Source: an uncultured Clostridia bacterium (lineage in GTDB: Bacteria > Bacillota > Clostridia > Christensenellales > UBA1242). From it: a DNA stretch of 64,000 nt. The notes beneath the pieces are model-generated. The model saw only the letters and a list, made by a program, of their open reading frames with translations. It did not search any database and was not told where the DNA came from. The position numbers were made by a program, and so were the translations under genes. Shown here in pieces: positions 8,093 through 18,055 of the stretch (the stretch's first letter is position 1; every line of letters begins with the position of its first letter). The stretch spans positions 1-64,000 of the forward strand of contig CALBKX010000024.1 of NCBI GenBank assembly GCA_937895935.1. The letters are read 5' to 3'.

Positions 8093-8137
8093 AAATGTGC
8101 CTCAAAGCCTTTAATTAAAAGACTTTGGGCATTTTTG
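8093..8137 (+). terminator. Intrinsic terminator after tRNA-Ser
   Basis: AAATGTGCCTCAAAG pairs with CTTTGGGCATTT with small interruptions and is followed by TTTTGTTTT. The remaining stretch 8138-8531 has no gene that I can support; it contains only AT-rich sequence leading to the ldh ribosome binding site. Confidence 0.7.
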
Positions 8138-8531
8138 TTTTCAAATAGCGACTTAATATCTATGTAATATGCACTTTTTGCAAGCACAAATACACTTTTT
8201 TCACTCCAATATGTACTATTCAAAAGTAAAATTTTGCTAACACAAAATTTTTTGAGCTGTTTTTCAAACAACTCGTTCACTAACGTTCACACTTTTTGAT
8301 AGTATGTATAAACATCAAGCGTGATTAGAGTGAAAACATTAAAGATTCGCCTTCTCAAAACAATAATTAACAAATATTAATTGCATTTTTATTTTTCAAT
8401 ATATTATACTAATTGTATGTTGTAGGTGAGTTGTACTTTTGTTAGCAACAGATGTTAACATTATATTTTGCGATTTTGTTAGATTGAATGCGAAAAGCAA
8501 CATCACATATTCTTTTTTAAGGAGAGTTAAA

Positions 8532-9446
8532 ATGTCAAAAGTTGTTATAATAGGATGCGGAAATGTGGGAATGGCTTATGCGTATAGTTTAGTCAATCGT
8601 AACACAAGGGTTAAAGAACTTGTTTTAATAGATTTAAATAAAGAAAAAGTAGAAGGCGAAGCATTGGACTTAATGCATGCTCAAAGCCTTGGTCCTTGTA
8701 ATATCAACATTTATGCTGGAAATTACCAAGATTGTGATGATGCGGATATTATTTGTATAACAGCAGGCAGAAATCAAGAAATAGGTGAAACAAGATTAGA
8801 CCTTATTCAAAAAAATACTTTAGTTTTTAAATCAATAATTAGTGAGATAAATAAAACAAAATTTAAAGGTATTTTTTTAATAGCAACAAATCCATTAGAT
8901 GTAATGACAAATATAACACAAATTTTGAGTGGCGTTGACAAAAACAGAGTTGTTGGAAGTGGTACATTGCTTGACAGTGCAAGGCTTAGATATCTTGTGA
9001 GCAATTTAACAGGAATTAATCCAAAAAGTATTCACGGATATGTTATAGGTGAACATGGTGATAGTGAATTTATTCCATTTAAAAATATGCAAATAGGACT
9101 TAATAAAGCAAGTGAATATCTTACTGAAAATGATATGAGTAAAATAACTTATGATGTAAGAAACTCAGCATATGAAATTATAAATAAAAAAGGAAATACC
9201 TGTTATGGTATAGGTATATGTTTGGCTAGACTTACAAATGCTATATTAGATGACTCAAAAAAGATATTTACAGTATCTTGCTATAATGAAAAATATAAAA
9301 TGTATATTGGCGAACCAGCAATACTTGGTAAAAATGGAATAGAAAAAGTTTTAAATTTGGATTTATGTGATGAAGACAAGTTTAAATTTGAAAATTGTGT
9401 AAATGCAATCAGCCAAGCAATTAAATCTATTTCTCATCTTCTTTAA
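8532..9446 (+). CDS. ldh: L-lactate dehydrogenase
   Basis: 304-residue NAD-dependent enzyme that reduces pyruvate to lactate at the end of fermentation. I chose the ATG at 8532, which follows AAGGAGAG and starts MSKVVIIGCGNVG at the Rossmann fold; a longer reading adds 31 unrelated residues. Key motifs: GRNQEIGETRLDL (the Gln of lactate dehydrogenases, not the Arg of malate dehydrogenases), ATNPLDVMTN, LLDSARLRY, the catalytic His in IGEHGDSEF and Thr in KGNTCYGIG. Its 3' end overlaps the convergent membrane-protein gene by 20 bp. Confidence 0.93.
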   Translation: MSKVVIIGCGNVGMAYAYSLVNRNTRVKELVLIDLNKEKVEGEALDLMHAQSLGPCNINIYAGNYQDCDDADIICITAGRNQEIGETRLDLIQKNTLVFKSIISEINKTKFKGIFLIATNPLDVMTNITQILSGVDKNRVVGSGTLLDSARLRYLVSNLTGINPKSIHGYVIGEHGDSEFIPFKNMQIGLNKASEYLTENDMSKITYDVRNSAYEIINKKGNTCYGIGICLARLTNAILDDSKKIFTVSCYNEKYKMYIGEPAILGKNGIEKVLNLDLCDEDKFKFENCVNAISQAIKSISHLL

Positions 9447-10101
9447 TTTTATTATTTGTGTTACAATATCTGTTTAAAAAACACAAACTAACAACGGCAA
9501 AAATTATTGATATTATTTTTCCTAAATAAAGAGTAGCAAGTGAAATCCAAAAATCGCTACTTAAAAAAGAAATTTTTAATGATAAGGTGATGCCATAATA
9601 TATAATTGAATCAATAAAACTTGCAATTAAAAGAGTTAACGCTGTATTAATGTAAATATTTAGTTTTTTGTTGAATATTTCAAATATTTTAATTAGCAGA
9701 AGGCTTGCAACAAGCGAAGAAATGCAACTTGCAAAATAAGCTAAAATGTCCTGTAAGTATTCAATAGCATAACCATTTGAAGCCACATTGGTTAAAAATT
9801 GGACTGCTGCGGCAAAAATAATTCCACCTAAAGAACAAACAATTAATGTGTTTGTTTCTTTTTTTCCAAAATCTTTGTACATAATTAAAATACAAAATAA
9901 ATATAAGACATAAATTACTGAATTCATACCAAAATTCAATCCAAAAATATTTATTGGATAATCAATTGCATGAAAAATGTTAGCATTAACAATGCTACCT
10001 ATCGCTATTGTGTAAAGAATTGATTTTTTCCATTTTATTGACCCTAAAATTAAAGTAGAATAACCTAAAATGCAAAAAATAATTAAATATATAATATTCA
10101 T
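9427..10101 (-). CDS. Probable queuosine-precursor transporter (VUT/YhhQ-like membrane protein)
   Basis: 224-residue integral membrane protein with about six hydrophobic segments. The arrangement, with SCISSLVASLLL and then a final pair containing TALTLLIASFIDSIIYYG, resembles the VUT_1 (YhhQ) family of queuosine-precursor importers, where a conserved Ser-rich helix and an Asp-Ser pair recur. That fits the queA and tgt genes at 26-28 kb, but the family call is by eye and other small permeases are possible. The gene is monocistronic, converges on ldh with a 20-bp 3' overlap, and has a weak ribosome binding site (TAGGAA). Confidence 0.5.
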   Translation of the reverse strand: MNIIYLIIFCILGYSTLILGSIKWKKSILYTIAIGSIVNANIFHAIDYPINIFGLNFGMNSVIYVLYLFCILIMYKDFGKKETNTLIVCSLGGIIFAAAVQFLTNVASNGYAIEYLQDILAYFASCISSLVASLLLIKIFEIFNKKLNIYINTALTLLIASFIDSIIYYGITLSLKISFLSSDFWISLATLYLGKIISIIFAVVSLCFLNRYCNTNNKIKEDEK

Positions 10102-10305
10102 AAAAAGATTCCTAATTTTTAAAATTAATTAAAAAAATAATTAAATTATTAAAAAATATTTAAATTTAATATTTTTAATGATAATAACATAAATTAATAC
10201 ATTTTTCAACATAATAAAATAAATGCTTTTTTTTAACAATAAAATTAACTATTGAAAAGTTTTATAATATGTGTTACCATATTGGTAGAAATATGGGGAG
10301 ATAAT

Positions 10306-10995
10306 ATGAATATTTTAGAAGATGAAGGCTTTTGTACTTGTTGCGGAAATTTTGCTACATATAGTTATGGAGATGAAAATTATAGTTTAATTACTAAAGA
10401 TTTATCAAACTACAACAAGTATAAAGATATATATGTATATAGATGTCCAAATTGTGGATTCATTTCTACTGACATTACTGGCATTGAAGGTGTTTTATAT
10501 GGTGAAGTTCTTAATAGCTTGGAATTCAAAAATACTTTAAAATATAAATATTTGGAAGGTTTGGATAAAGAACTTTACAATAATCATTCTTCTGAAATAC
10601 CTGCAAACATTTATGAAGCGTATTCTTTTGTTTGTATAGAAGCAAAAGATTATGAAAAACTTGTTAGAGTTATAAATAAAACTATTGAACTAAAAACAAT
10701 TATGGCAAACAGGTACAGAAAATCACAAGATGAGCTCGGTGGAGAAGAAGATAATGATGATTTATATGACAAGCTGGATAAACTAATTAAAGATAGCATT
10801 GAAATTAACTCTAAACAAATTGATTTTTATTTTTCTCAACTTGATAGATCAAATATTTTTTTGAAACTTATTTATATTGAAAATTTAGCAAGGCTTGGAA
10901 AAAAAGAAGAAGCAAAAAAATTATTTCAAAAAATAACTAATAAATATTTACTTAAAGATGACTTAAAAATATATATAGCAGATTCAATAAAGTAA
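10306..10995 (+). CDS. Zinc-ribbon protein of unknown function (DUF2225-like)
   Basis: 229 residues from the ATG at 10306, which follows GGGGAGA. Two cysteine pairs near the N terminus (CTCC at residues 9-12, CPNC at about 48-51) make a zinc ribbon. The rest is helical and acidic, with a repeat-like end (LGKKEEAKKLFQKI) similar to TPR helices. The layout resembles DUF2225 proteins, whose role is unknown. It lies 62 bp upstream of the PHP protein on the same strand. The upstream DNA 10102-10305 is nearly all A and T and holds only probable promoters. Confidence 0.65.
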   Translation: MNILEDEGFCTCCGNFATYSYGDENYSLITKDLSNYNKYKDIYVYRCPNCGFISTDITGIEGVLYGEVLNSLEFKNTLKYKYLEGLDKELYNNHSSEIPANIYEAYSFVCIEAKDYEKLVRVINKTIELKTIMANRYRKSQDELGGEEDNDDLYDKLDKLIKDSIEINSKQIDFYFSQLDRSNIFLKLIYIENLARLGKKEEAKKLFQKITNKYLLKDDLKIYIADSIK

Positions 10996-11057
10996 ATGTT
11001 TATTAAATTTTAAAATAATGAATGATACACTAAAACAAATGACTAAAAGGGGAACTT

Positions 11058-12773
11058 ATGACTAGATATGCTTTTGTTGATATGCACATCCATACAGCTT
11101 TTTCTGATGAACCACTGTGTGATATGACAATCGAACAATTACTTGAAAAAGCACAAACCAAATCTAAAAAATTAGGTGGTGATTGTGTGATTTCTATTGC
11201 TGATCATAACACAATTTTAGGTGTTAAAAAGGCTAGAGAAATTCTTTCACAACAACCAAACAAATATCCAAACGTTAAATTAATTAATGGTATTGAATTT
11301 ACAACTGACCTAATTGAACTAACAAAATATTTTGAAAATACCAGACTTTTTACTCGTTGTCATACACTAGCTTATGGCTATAATGAAAATGATAAAGAAA
11401 TGTTGGCATATTCAAAAATCACTCATAAGTTTTTTTCTGATAAAGATAATTTAGGAATGCAAATATGCTCTGCAAGACGAGCAATTTGTGAAACATATGA
11501 TATTTACATTCCATTTTCTGTTCTTAGCCCAATGGCCGATTTGAAAAAGGGAGACCAATTTCAAGATACTTTTTTAAGTTTAGTTGAAGAATATTTTAAA
11601 TATAAAAAAATTAACATTAATATAAAAAATGTTCAAGAAATAATTGACCATTTTCTTCCAAATTATTTAAGTTATCAAAGAGATGCTGAAAGTTTTGGCA
11701 GATTAAAAGTTTCGGAAATCGCTAAACTTGTAAAGGATGCGGGGGGGGAGCTTGTTATTGCACATCCAGCATTAATTAGAACAACAACTCAAGGTCTAAG
11801 AACAATCGCCGAAAAAGAAAATATACCTTTAAAAAATATTTATTCAACCAACAATAATAAGTTTAACAACAATACTGATTTGGGACACATTAAACAACAA
11901 AAATTAGTTTTAAACTATTTTATAAATGCATTTGAAAAGGCGTGCGGTTATAAAATTAGTGGAATAGAAAAATACTATTCTTCAAATTTTGAATCTCGTT
12001 TGGATGAAGTAGTTGAAGAAGTTTGCAAAGAACGTAAATTATACGAAACTTGTGGTAGCGATTATCATGGAGTGCATCTTCACCCAAGTAAAAGTATTGG
12101 AAACGTATTATCAAATCAAATTCAAAATGCTTATAAAAAAGAATATGCTTTTGATTATCCAGATAATGCACCAATTAATGTAAGTGAGATTGCTTCAATT
12201 GAACATTTGATGTCAAATAATAGGGGTTTTTTCGCAAATCAAGCAGTTCTGACTGCATATGGAAAAGTTGTAGAAAAAGACATATTTAACAAAATAGTAA
12301 ACGATTGTTGTAGTATTAAAAAAATAAGAGCAATAAGTAAAAATGACCAAAAAGATATAAACTCTTTAAATTTCTCAAAAAGAATAGAAGAATTAATTAG
12401 TATTATAGAAAAAATTGAAAAAATCTATTTAAATCTTCATAAACCAAGTGATTGTGCAAAATTGTTATTAAGATTAAATCTTTTTGCTGAAAACGTGGTT
12501 ACTGGTTTAAAGTTAATTAAATTTAAATCCGCAAAATATCAACAATTAAGGACAAACGAAGATTATGAAAAAATTTATGAGTTAATTAAAGTAATTAATA
12601 AAAAATTTGGACGACTTATAAAACATCATCCACAATTGTTAAAAGACCTTAAAAAAGATATGAGGTATTATTATTCTAAAAGAAATGTTTATGTTTTTGA
12701 AATAACAAACCTAAAACTACTACCACCAATAAAAGAACTTACAACAACATTGCAAAATGAAGCAATTAAGTAA
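11058..12773 (+). CDS. PHP domain metal-dependent phosphoesterase-like protein
   Basis: 571-residue protein with a split PHP domain: DMHIHTAFSD (residues 8-17) supplies the HxH metal ligands, SIADHNT (about 47-53) the next His, ELVIAHPA (about 231-238) and CGSDYHGVHLHPSK (about 331-344) the last. PHP enzymes hydrolyse phosphoesters or nucleotides; the substrate is unknown. The C-terminal 180 residues are basic and helical with no recognised domain. AAAAGGGGAACTT precedes the ATG. A run of eight G at 11741-11748 inside the frame is exceptional in this AT-rich DNA and is a likely site of slippage. Confidence 0.8.
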   Translation: MTRYAFVDMHIHTAFSDEPLCDMTIEQLLEKAQTKSKKLGGDCVISIADHNTILGVKKAREILSQQPNKYPNVKLINGIEFTTDLIELTKYFENTRLFTRCHTLAYGYNENDKEMLAYSKITHKFFSDKDNLGMQICSARRAICETYDIYIPFSVLSPMADLKKGDQFQDTFLSLVEEYFKYKKININIKNVQEIIDHFLPNYLSYQRDAESFGRLKVSEIAKLVKDAGGELVIAHPALIRTTTQGLRTIAEKENIPLKNIYSTNNNKFNNNTDLGHIKQQKLVLNYFINAFEKACGYKISGIEKYYSSNFESRLDEVVEEVCKERKLYETCGSDYHGVHLHPSKSIGNVLSNQIQNAYKKEYAFDYPDNAPINVSEIASIEHLMSNNRGFFANQAVLTAYGKVVEKDIFNKIVNDCCSIKKIRAISKNDQKDINSLNFSKRIEELISIIEKIEKIYLNLHKPSDCAKLLLRLNLFAENVVTGLKLIKFKSAKYQQLRTNEDYEKIYELIKVINKKFGRLIKHHPQLLKDLKKDMRYYYSKRNVYVFEITNLKLLPPIKELTTTLQNEAIK

Positions 12774-12789
12774 TTTTCCATTTAGTTTT

Positions 12790-12838
12790 AAAATAACGTT
12801 GAAATCTAAATCTAATTAGTTTTCAACGTTATTTTTTA
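12790..12838 (+). terminator. Intrinsic terminator after the PHP gene
   Basis: AAATAACGTTGAAA pairs with TTTTCAACGTTATTT around a 14-base loop and is followed by TTTTT. Confidence 0.85.
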
Positions 12839-12879
12839 ATTGATATAAATCAGTATTTTTTTTAAGATTGAAAAATTTG

Positions 12880-12908
12880 TTGTAAAAAAAAATAAAATAT
12901 GATATATT
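12880..12908 (+). promoter_or_regulatory. Sigma-A promoter of tig
   Basis: TTGTAA (12880-12885), 17 bp, TATATT (12903-12908), with a TGA extended -10 element. It lies 35 bp before the trigger-factor start, which has a separate AAAGGAG site. Confidence 0.65.
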
Positions 12909-12943
12909 TTCAAAGTACAATTTTTTAAAGGAGTAATTACATA

Positions 12944-14230
12944 ATGTACGAGATAGTTAAAAATGAAAAAAATGAAGTCGAAGTTAAAATAACATTAAAT
13001 AAAGATGAATGGAATTCTTACGTAGAAAAAGCTTATCAAGAAAACAAAGGTAAATTTAACATACAAGGATTCAGAAAGGGTTCGGCTCCTAGAAAAATAA
13101 TAGAAAAAAATTATGGTGAAAGCGTTTTTTATGATGAAGCACTTGACCTTGCATTTGCAGACGAATATGGAAAATTTTTAAGTGAAAACACTTCACTTGA
13201 AATTATTGACCAACCAAGTTTAACAGTTGATAAATTTGATGGAACAGGTTTGGTTTTAACTGCAAAAGCACCTTTAATGCCTGTTGTAACTTTAGGTGAA
13301 TACAAAGGTTTAAAAATTGAAAAATATACTGAAGTTTTAGACGAGAAAAAAGTAGAAAAAGAATTGAATCAAGCACGTGAAAGAAGTGCACGCTTTGTTG
13401 AAGCAAAGGAAGGAGAAGAGGCAAAAGAAGGCGATTTTGTTACAATTGACTTTTGCGGATTTGTTGACGGAAAAGAGTTTGAGGGTGGAAAAGCAGAAAA
13501 TTATCGTTTAGAACTTGGCTCGCATAGTTTTATTGATAATTTTGAAGACCAAATTGTTGGCATGAAAGTTGGTGAGGAAAGAGATATTAAAGTAACATTT
13601 CCAGCTGATTATCCTGCAGAGAATTTAAAAGGAAAAGCATCAGTATTTAAAATTACTTTGCATAAAATTGAAAATAAAGAACTTCCTGAACTAAACGATG
13701 AATTTGCATCAAATGTTTCAGAATTTGAAACTTTGGAAGAATATAAAGCAGATATTAAAAAACATTTACAAGAAACTTTAGATGAACATATTAAACGTGA
13801 AAATGAAAATCGTTTAATTAATAAAGTTGTTGAAAATGCAACCGTTGAAATTCCTCAAGTTTTAATTGATAGACAACTTGATATGTTTTTAAGAGATTTA
13901 GAAATGCGTCTTTCTTATCAAGGTATGCGTTTAGTTGATTATTGCAAATTTGCCAACACGACAATTGAGCAATTAAGAGAAAATTATAAACCTCAAGCAG
14001 AAAATGCTGTTAAAACTCGTTTGGTTTTAGAACAGTTAATTAAAAATGAAAACTTACTTGTTACTGATGAAGAATTAGATGCAAGGCTTTCAACAGATGC
14101 GGAAAAATATAATAAATTATTGGAAGATTATAAAAAATCTATAAGTGATAAAAACTTAGCATATATTAAAAATGATATGCTTATGGATAAAGTTATTCTT
14201 TTTCTTACAAAAAACAACACTTTAGAATAG
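12944..14230 (+). CDS. tig: Trigger factor
   Basis: 428-residue ribosome-bound chaperone and peptidyl-prolyl isomerase, normal length. The N-terminal ribosome-binding domain has the signature FRKGSAPRKIIEKNYG (about residues 43-58; GFRKG loop). The FKBP domain (about 160-245) includes GDFVTIDFCGFVDGKEFEGG and VTFPADYP. The C-terminal helical domain (about 255-428) forms the chaperone arms. AAAGGAG precedes the ATG. It is the first gene of tig-clpP-clpX, the common Firmicute arrangement coupling folding and proteolysis. Confidence 0.97.
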   Translation: MYEIVKNEKNEVEVKITLNKDEWNSYVEKAYQENKGKFNIQGFRKGSAPRKIIEKNYGESVFYDEALDLAFADEYGKFLSENTSLEIIDQPSLTVDKFDGTGLVLTAKAPLMPVVTLGEYKGLKIEKYTEVLDEKKVEKELNQARERSARFVEAKEGEEAKEGDFVTIDFCGFVDGKEFEGGKAENYRLELGSHSFIDNFEDQIVGMKVGEERDIKVTFPADYPAENLKGKASVFKITLHKIENKELPELNDEFASNVSEFETLEEYKADIKKHLQETLDEHIKRENENRLINKVVENATVEIPQVLIDRQLDMFLRDLEMRLSYQGMRLVDYCKFANTTIEQLRENYKPQAENAVKTRLVLEQLIKNENLLVTDEELDARLSTDAEKYNKLLEDYKKSISDKNLAYIKNDMLMDKVILFLTKNNTLE

Positions 14231-14260
14231 AGTAAAAATATAAAAAGTAGTGTATACTTA

Positions 14261-14294
14261 AATGGCAAAAGGCAAATAAAAGCTTTTTGCCATT
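14261..14294 (+). other. Perfect 13-bp hairpin between tig and clpP without a T tract
   Basis: AATGGCAAAAGGC pairs with GCTTTTTGCCATT (one G-U) around an 8-base loop. It is not followed by a run of T, so it is not a standard terminator; it may be an RNA processing or stability site, or part of the clpP leader. Confidence 0.7.
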
Positions 14295-14324
14295 AGTTAA
14301 ATAATGGATATAAAGGAGTTTACT

Positions 14325-14906
14325 ATGTTAGTACCTATGGTGGTTGACCAAACAACAAGTGGCGAAAGGTCTTATGATATTTATTCAAGATTATTAGAGG
14401 ATAGAATAATATTTTTATCAGGTGAAATTACTGACGAAACGGCAAATAGTATTGTTGCACAATTAATTTTTTTGGAAGGAAAGGATCCTGAAAAAGATAT
14501 TTCATTATACATTAACAGTCCCGGTGGAAGCGTTAGTGCTGGTCTTGCAATTTTTGACACAATGAACTTTATTAAGTGTGATGTAACAACTATCTGTGTG
14601 GGACTAGCTGCGTCTATGGGTGCGTTTTTGTTATCTAGTGGCACAAAGGGCAAACGATTTGCACTTCCAAATAGTGAAATTATGATTCACCAACCTTTAG
14701 GTGGTGCACAAGGACAGGCTAGTGATATAGAGATACAAGCAAATCATATTAAACGAATTAAAGAAAAAATTAATAAAGTTTTAAGTGAACAATCAGGACA
14801 GCCTTTAGAAAAAGTACAAAAAGATACTGATAGGGACTTTTATATGTCAGCTGAAGAAGCATTGGAATATGGTTTAATTGATAGAATTTTTAATAAAAGA
14901 GATTAG
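14325..14906 (+). CDS. clpP: ATP-dependent Clp protease proteolytic subunit
   Basis: 193-residue serine protease that forms the barrel for ClpX. I chose the second ATG (14325) because AAAGGAG lies six bases before it; the ATG at 14304 lies upstream of that site. The triad is visible: Ser97 in GLAASMGAF, His122 in MIHQPLGG, and an Asp in KDTDRDFY (169-171). The propeptide-like start [10 protein letters not shown] is typical. It ends 8 bp before clpX. Confidence 0.97.
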   Translation: MLVPMVVDQTTSGERSYDIYSRLLEDRIIFLSGEITDETANSIVAQLIFLEGKDPEKDISLYINSPGGSVSAGLAIFDTMNFIKCDVTTICVGLAASMGAFLLSSGTKGKRFALPNSEIMIHQPLGGAQGQASDIEIQANHIKRIKEKINKVLSEQSGQPLEKVQKDTDRDFYMSAEEALEYGLIDRIFNKRD

Positions 14907-14914
14907 GAGTTAAA

Positions 14915-16216
14915 ATGAATACAAATCAAACAACAACTAAAGAGATGAAATGTTCGTTTTGTGGTAAACCACAAAGAATTGCTAAAAAGCTTATTTCAAG
15001 CCCTAATGCAGAAGCTTTTATTTGTGATGATTGTGTTGAAATATGCAGAGAAATTATGAATCAAGCAATGCCAGAAAAAAATCTTGGCAAGATTGATTTA
15101 CCAGTTCCAGAACAAATAAAGGCAGAGCTTGATAAATATATAATCGGACAAGATGAAGCTAAAAAAGTTTTATCTGTTGCTGTTTATAATCATTACAAAA
15201 GAATTAATTATAAAATAGAAAACAATAGCAAAAACAAACAAGAAGGCTATGATGATTATGTTGAATTAGATAAAAGTAATATTTTAATGGTTGGGCCAAC
15301 AGGTTGCGGAAAAACTTTGCTTGCTAAAACTTTAGCAAAAATATTAAAAGTCCCTTTTGCTTGTGCTGATGCTACTACATTAACTCAAGCGGGCTATGTT
15401 GGAGATGATGTAGAAAATATTTTGTTAAAACTTATACAAAATGCCGACTATGATATTAAAAAAGCAGAACGTGGAATTATATATATTGATGAAATAGATA
15501 AAATTACACGTAAAAGCGAGAATACTTCAATAACACGTGATGTGTCAGGTGAAGGAGTTCAACAAGCATTATTAAAAATAATTGAAAGCACAACTGCAAG
15601 TGTTCCACCTCAAGGTGGCAGAAAACATCCTCAACAAGAAAACATACAAATAGATACTACAAATATATTATTTATATGTGGCGGTGCTTTTGTTGGGCTT
15701 GAAAAAGTGATTAAAAATCGTCTTTCAACATCTTCTTTAGGTTTTAATGCTGAAGTTAAAAAACAAAAAGAAGATAAGTTGGAAAATTATTTTAAACAAG
15801 TTACGCCTCAAGATTTTATTAAATATGGTTTAATACCTGAATTTGTTGGAAGACTTCCAGTAGTTGTAGGCCTAAAAGATTTAGATGAAGACGCACTAGT
15901 TAAAATATTAACTGAACCAAAAAATGCAATTGTTAAACAATATAAAAAACTTCTTGAAATGGATAATATAGATTTAGAGTTTGACCAAGAAGCAATCAAA
16001 ACTGTTGCAAAAAAAGCAATTGAATTAAAAACTGGTGCAAGAGGGCTTAGAACAATTTTAGAAGACCATATGCTAAATATTATGTATAACGCTCCAGAAG
16101 ATAAAACAATTCAAAAAATAGTGATAACTCCAAACGTTATTACTGATAACACTAAACCTATAATTGTTAGAAAATCTGAAGATGGTGTTGAAAAAGACAA
16201 AGTGGTAAATGAATAA
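14915..16216 (+). CDS. clpX: ATP-dependent Clp protease ATP-binding subunit ClpX
   Basis: 433-residue AAA+ unfoldase that feeds substrates, including ssrA-tagged proteins, to ClpP. The N-terminal zinc-binding domain has CSFCGK and CDDCVEIC; Walker A is GPTGCGKT; Walker B is [10 protein letters not shown]; the [22 protein letters not shown] segment and the sensor-2 GARGLRTI are as in the family. TTAGGAG precedes the ATG. The C terminus after the AAA+ small domain is unremarkable. Confidence 0.97.
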   Translation: MNTNQTTTKEMKCSFCGKPQRIAKKLISSPNAEAFICDDCVEICREIMNQAMPEKNLGKIDLPVPEQIKAELDKYIIGQDEAKKVLSVAVYNHYKRINYKIENNSKNKQEGYDDYVELDKSNILMVGPTGCGKTLLAKTLAKILKVPFACADATTLTQAGYVGDDVENILLKLIQNADYDIKKAERGIIYIDEIDKITRKSENTSITRDVSGEGVQQALLKIIESTTASVPPQGGRKHPQQENIQIDTTNILFICGGAFVGLEKVIKNRLSTSSLGFNAEVKKQKEDKLENYFKQVTPQDFIKYGLIPEFVGRLPVVVGLKDLDEDALVKILTEPKNAIVKQYKKLLEMDNIDLEFDQEAIKTVAKKAIELKTGARGLRTILEDHMLNIMYNAPEDKTIQKIVITPNVITDNTKPIIVRKSEDGVEKDKVVNE

Positions 16217-16311
16217 TCTCTTTAGTTTATGAATTATAAAATTAGAATAATAATTATGAATTTAAAATATTAGTTAACATAATATTTATTAATAAAATAT
16301 TAGTTTTTTTC

Positions 16312-16353
16312 AAAAAAGGCAAAATCTGTACAGAACAAATTTTGCCTTTTTTA
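16312..16353. terminator. Bidirectional terminator between clpX and the DUF1667 operon
   Basis: AAAAAAGGCAAAAT pairs with ATTTTGCCTTTTTT. The A and T runs on both sides suit the two convergent transcripts. Confidence 0.85.
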
Positions 16354-16392
16354 TATTTTTATCTTAAGACCTTTTAGGTAAATTAATATACA

Positions 16393-16740
16393 TTAATTAA
16401 TATCTATCGCATCTCTTGTCACAATTATATCAACACCTTCAATGTCAGCAACATTTTTTATTATTGTTTCTCCATATTGAACTTTGTCTTTTTTAAAATT
16501 TTTTAAAACATTAAGAACGTCAAATATTTTATTTTTTGGCACGGCTTTTGTTGTTTTAACTGAGGCTATGCCGTTTGTGGTTTTTATCAAACTTGTTACT
16601 ATTCGGGTAGGTGAGGTTACTTCACTTATTCCATATTGTTTTCCACGAATGCAACCATTTCCACTAACTATAATTTCGTCTCCATTTTTTTCAATATTTA
16701 ATTCGCATCCCACAGGACACATTATACAAGTTATTTTCAT
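16393..16740 (-). CDS. DUF1667 family protein (cysteine-rich GlpC-like partner)
   Basis: 115 residues beginning MKITCIMCPVGCELNIE, a CxxCPxGC motif expected to bind an iron-sulfur cluster or metal, with another Cys in GNGCIRGKQYG. DUF1667 proteins accompany FAD-dependent glycerol-3-phosphate dehydrogenase-like enzymes in anaerobic Firmicutes and are thought to pass electrons on. AAGGAGAT precedes the ATG. It is the third gene of a minus-strand operon, 100 bp after the flavoprotein gene. Confidence 0.88.
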   Translation of the reverse strand: MKITCIMCPVGCELNIEKNGDEIIVSGNGCIRGKQYGISEVTSPTRIVTSLIKTTNGIASVKTTKAVPKNKIFDVLNVLKNFKKDKVQYGETIIKNVADIEGVDIIVTRDAIDIN

Positions 16741-16840
16741 TTTATCTCCTTAAGAATCGACTAATAAATTTAAAATATCAAATTGGCATATGGCAATATT
16801 TTAAACTACACGCAAAAAGCGGATGCAATCATTTACATAT

Positions 16841-18055
16841 TTATTCAATACACAAAAATAATTTATCACAAACAAGTTCTCTATTTATGTTTATTGTTTG
16901 CATTTCACCGGGATTTATAGCCATAACAAATTTTTCAAAAATTTTTTTATCACCAGAATAAACAACTATTTTTTGTTTAGTTACTCTTTTTTTAACTCTA
17001 AATTTTAAAGTAAAACTACCAGTTCCTAAATACACTTTATTGGGTACTGTATATGAAACATCATCACTTGTTGCAATGGAAACTGTCTCATTTCTTTTTG
17101 AAAGTTTATTAAGAGCAAAAAGAGCTGCATTTTTTCCCGCATCAATCGCTTCTTGTGTTACATTGTCTACTAAATCGTGAACATGTAAAAAATTACCACA
17201 AGCATAAACTCCAGGAAGGCAGGAGAGAGTATCATCTACAAAAACGCTATTAGTTTTTTTGTTAATATCAACATTTTCTAGCAAATCTGTTTCTGGGATA
17301 AGTCCAACAGATAAAATAACACAATCACATTCTAAAAATTTTTTGGATTCTTCTATCCTGTTATAATTATCATCAACCTTACCATAATAAATGCCTTTTA
17401 CTCTTTCATTTCCTACAACTTCAAAAATTGTAGTTGATGTATAAAGAGGAATATTATAATCATTTAGGCATTGAGCAATATTTCTTTTAAGTCCGCTTGT
17501 ATTTTTATTTATTTCAAGCACACATAAAACTTTAGCGCCTTCATAGGTTAATCGTCTTGCCATAATTAATCCAATATCGCCAGAACCTAAAATAACTATT
17601 TTTTTGCCGGGTAATTTTCCTTCAATGTTTACCATTCGTTGAGCAAGTCCAGCAGTATAAATTCCCGCAGGTCTTGTACCTGTAAGCAAAATATTTCCTT
17701 GAGTACGTTCTCTACAACCCATCGCCAAAACTAAAGATTTGTATTTTAATGATTTTTTACCTAATGGATTGATTATTTCTATTTGTTTCTTTGATATTTT
17801 AGTGACAAATGTATCAAGCATAACTTGGATGTTTTTGTCTTCATTGACAAGTTTTACAAACCTTTCCGCATATTCAGGTCCAGTTAGTTCCTCGCCAAAA
17901 TAGTGAAGCCCAAATCCATTGTGAATACATTGGTTTAAAATTCCACCAAGCACATTATTTCTTTCAATTAAAAGCACCTTAGCGTTTTCCTTGCTAGCCG
18001 AAAGTGCAGCCCCCATACCAGCAGGTCCACCTCCAATAACAATTGTATCAATCAT
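16841..18055 (-). CDS. FAD/NAD-dependent oxidoreductase (GlpB-like partner of the GlpA homologue)
   Basis: 404 residues, starting at the ATG at 18055 (MIDTIVIGGGPAG), which has GGGAG seven bases upstream; another ATG lies two codons earlier. The N-terminal FAD motif GGGPAGMGAALSA is followed by GGILNQCIHNGFG (two residues around a Cys often conserved in this family), a second dinucleotide motif (KKIVILGSGDIGLIMARRL) and the C-terminal GVYACGNF segment. It probably reoxidises the reduced GlpA-like enzyme, in the role of GlpB in anaerobic systems. It overlaps the upstream gene by 8 bp. Confidence 0.85.
   Translation of the reverse strand: MIDTIVIGGGPAGMGAALSASKENAKVLLIERNNVLGGILNQCIHNGFGLHYFGEELTGPEYAERFVKLVNEDKNIQVMLDTFVTKISKKQIEIINPLGKKSLKYKSLVLAMGCRERTQGNILLTGTRPAGIYTAGLAQRMVNIEGKLPGKKIVILGSGDIGLIMARRLTYEGAKVLCVLEINKNTSGLKRNIAQCLNDYNIPLYTSTTIFEVVGNERVKGIYYGKVDDNYNRIEESKKFLECDCVILSVGLIPETDLLENVDINKKTNSVFVDDTLSCLPGVYACGNFLHVHDLVDNVTQEAIDAGKNAALFALNKLSKRNETVSIATSDDVSYTVPNKVYLGTGSFTLKFRVKKRVTKQKIVVYSGDKKIFEKFVMAINPGEMQTININRELVCDKLFLCIE

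Noticed and set aside
8077..8280. Minus-strand frame of 67 codons ending inside the tRNA-Ser gene
   Set aside because: It runs through the tRNA 3' end and the terminator, has no ribosome binding site, and its end (KGFEAHLLARS) is set by the tRNA and terminator sequence.
16784..16797. Imperfect palindrome TTGGCATATGGCAA before the DUF1667 gene
   Set aside because: It is imperfect and lies inside an operon; too weak to call an operator.
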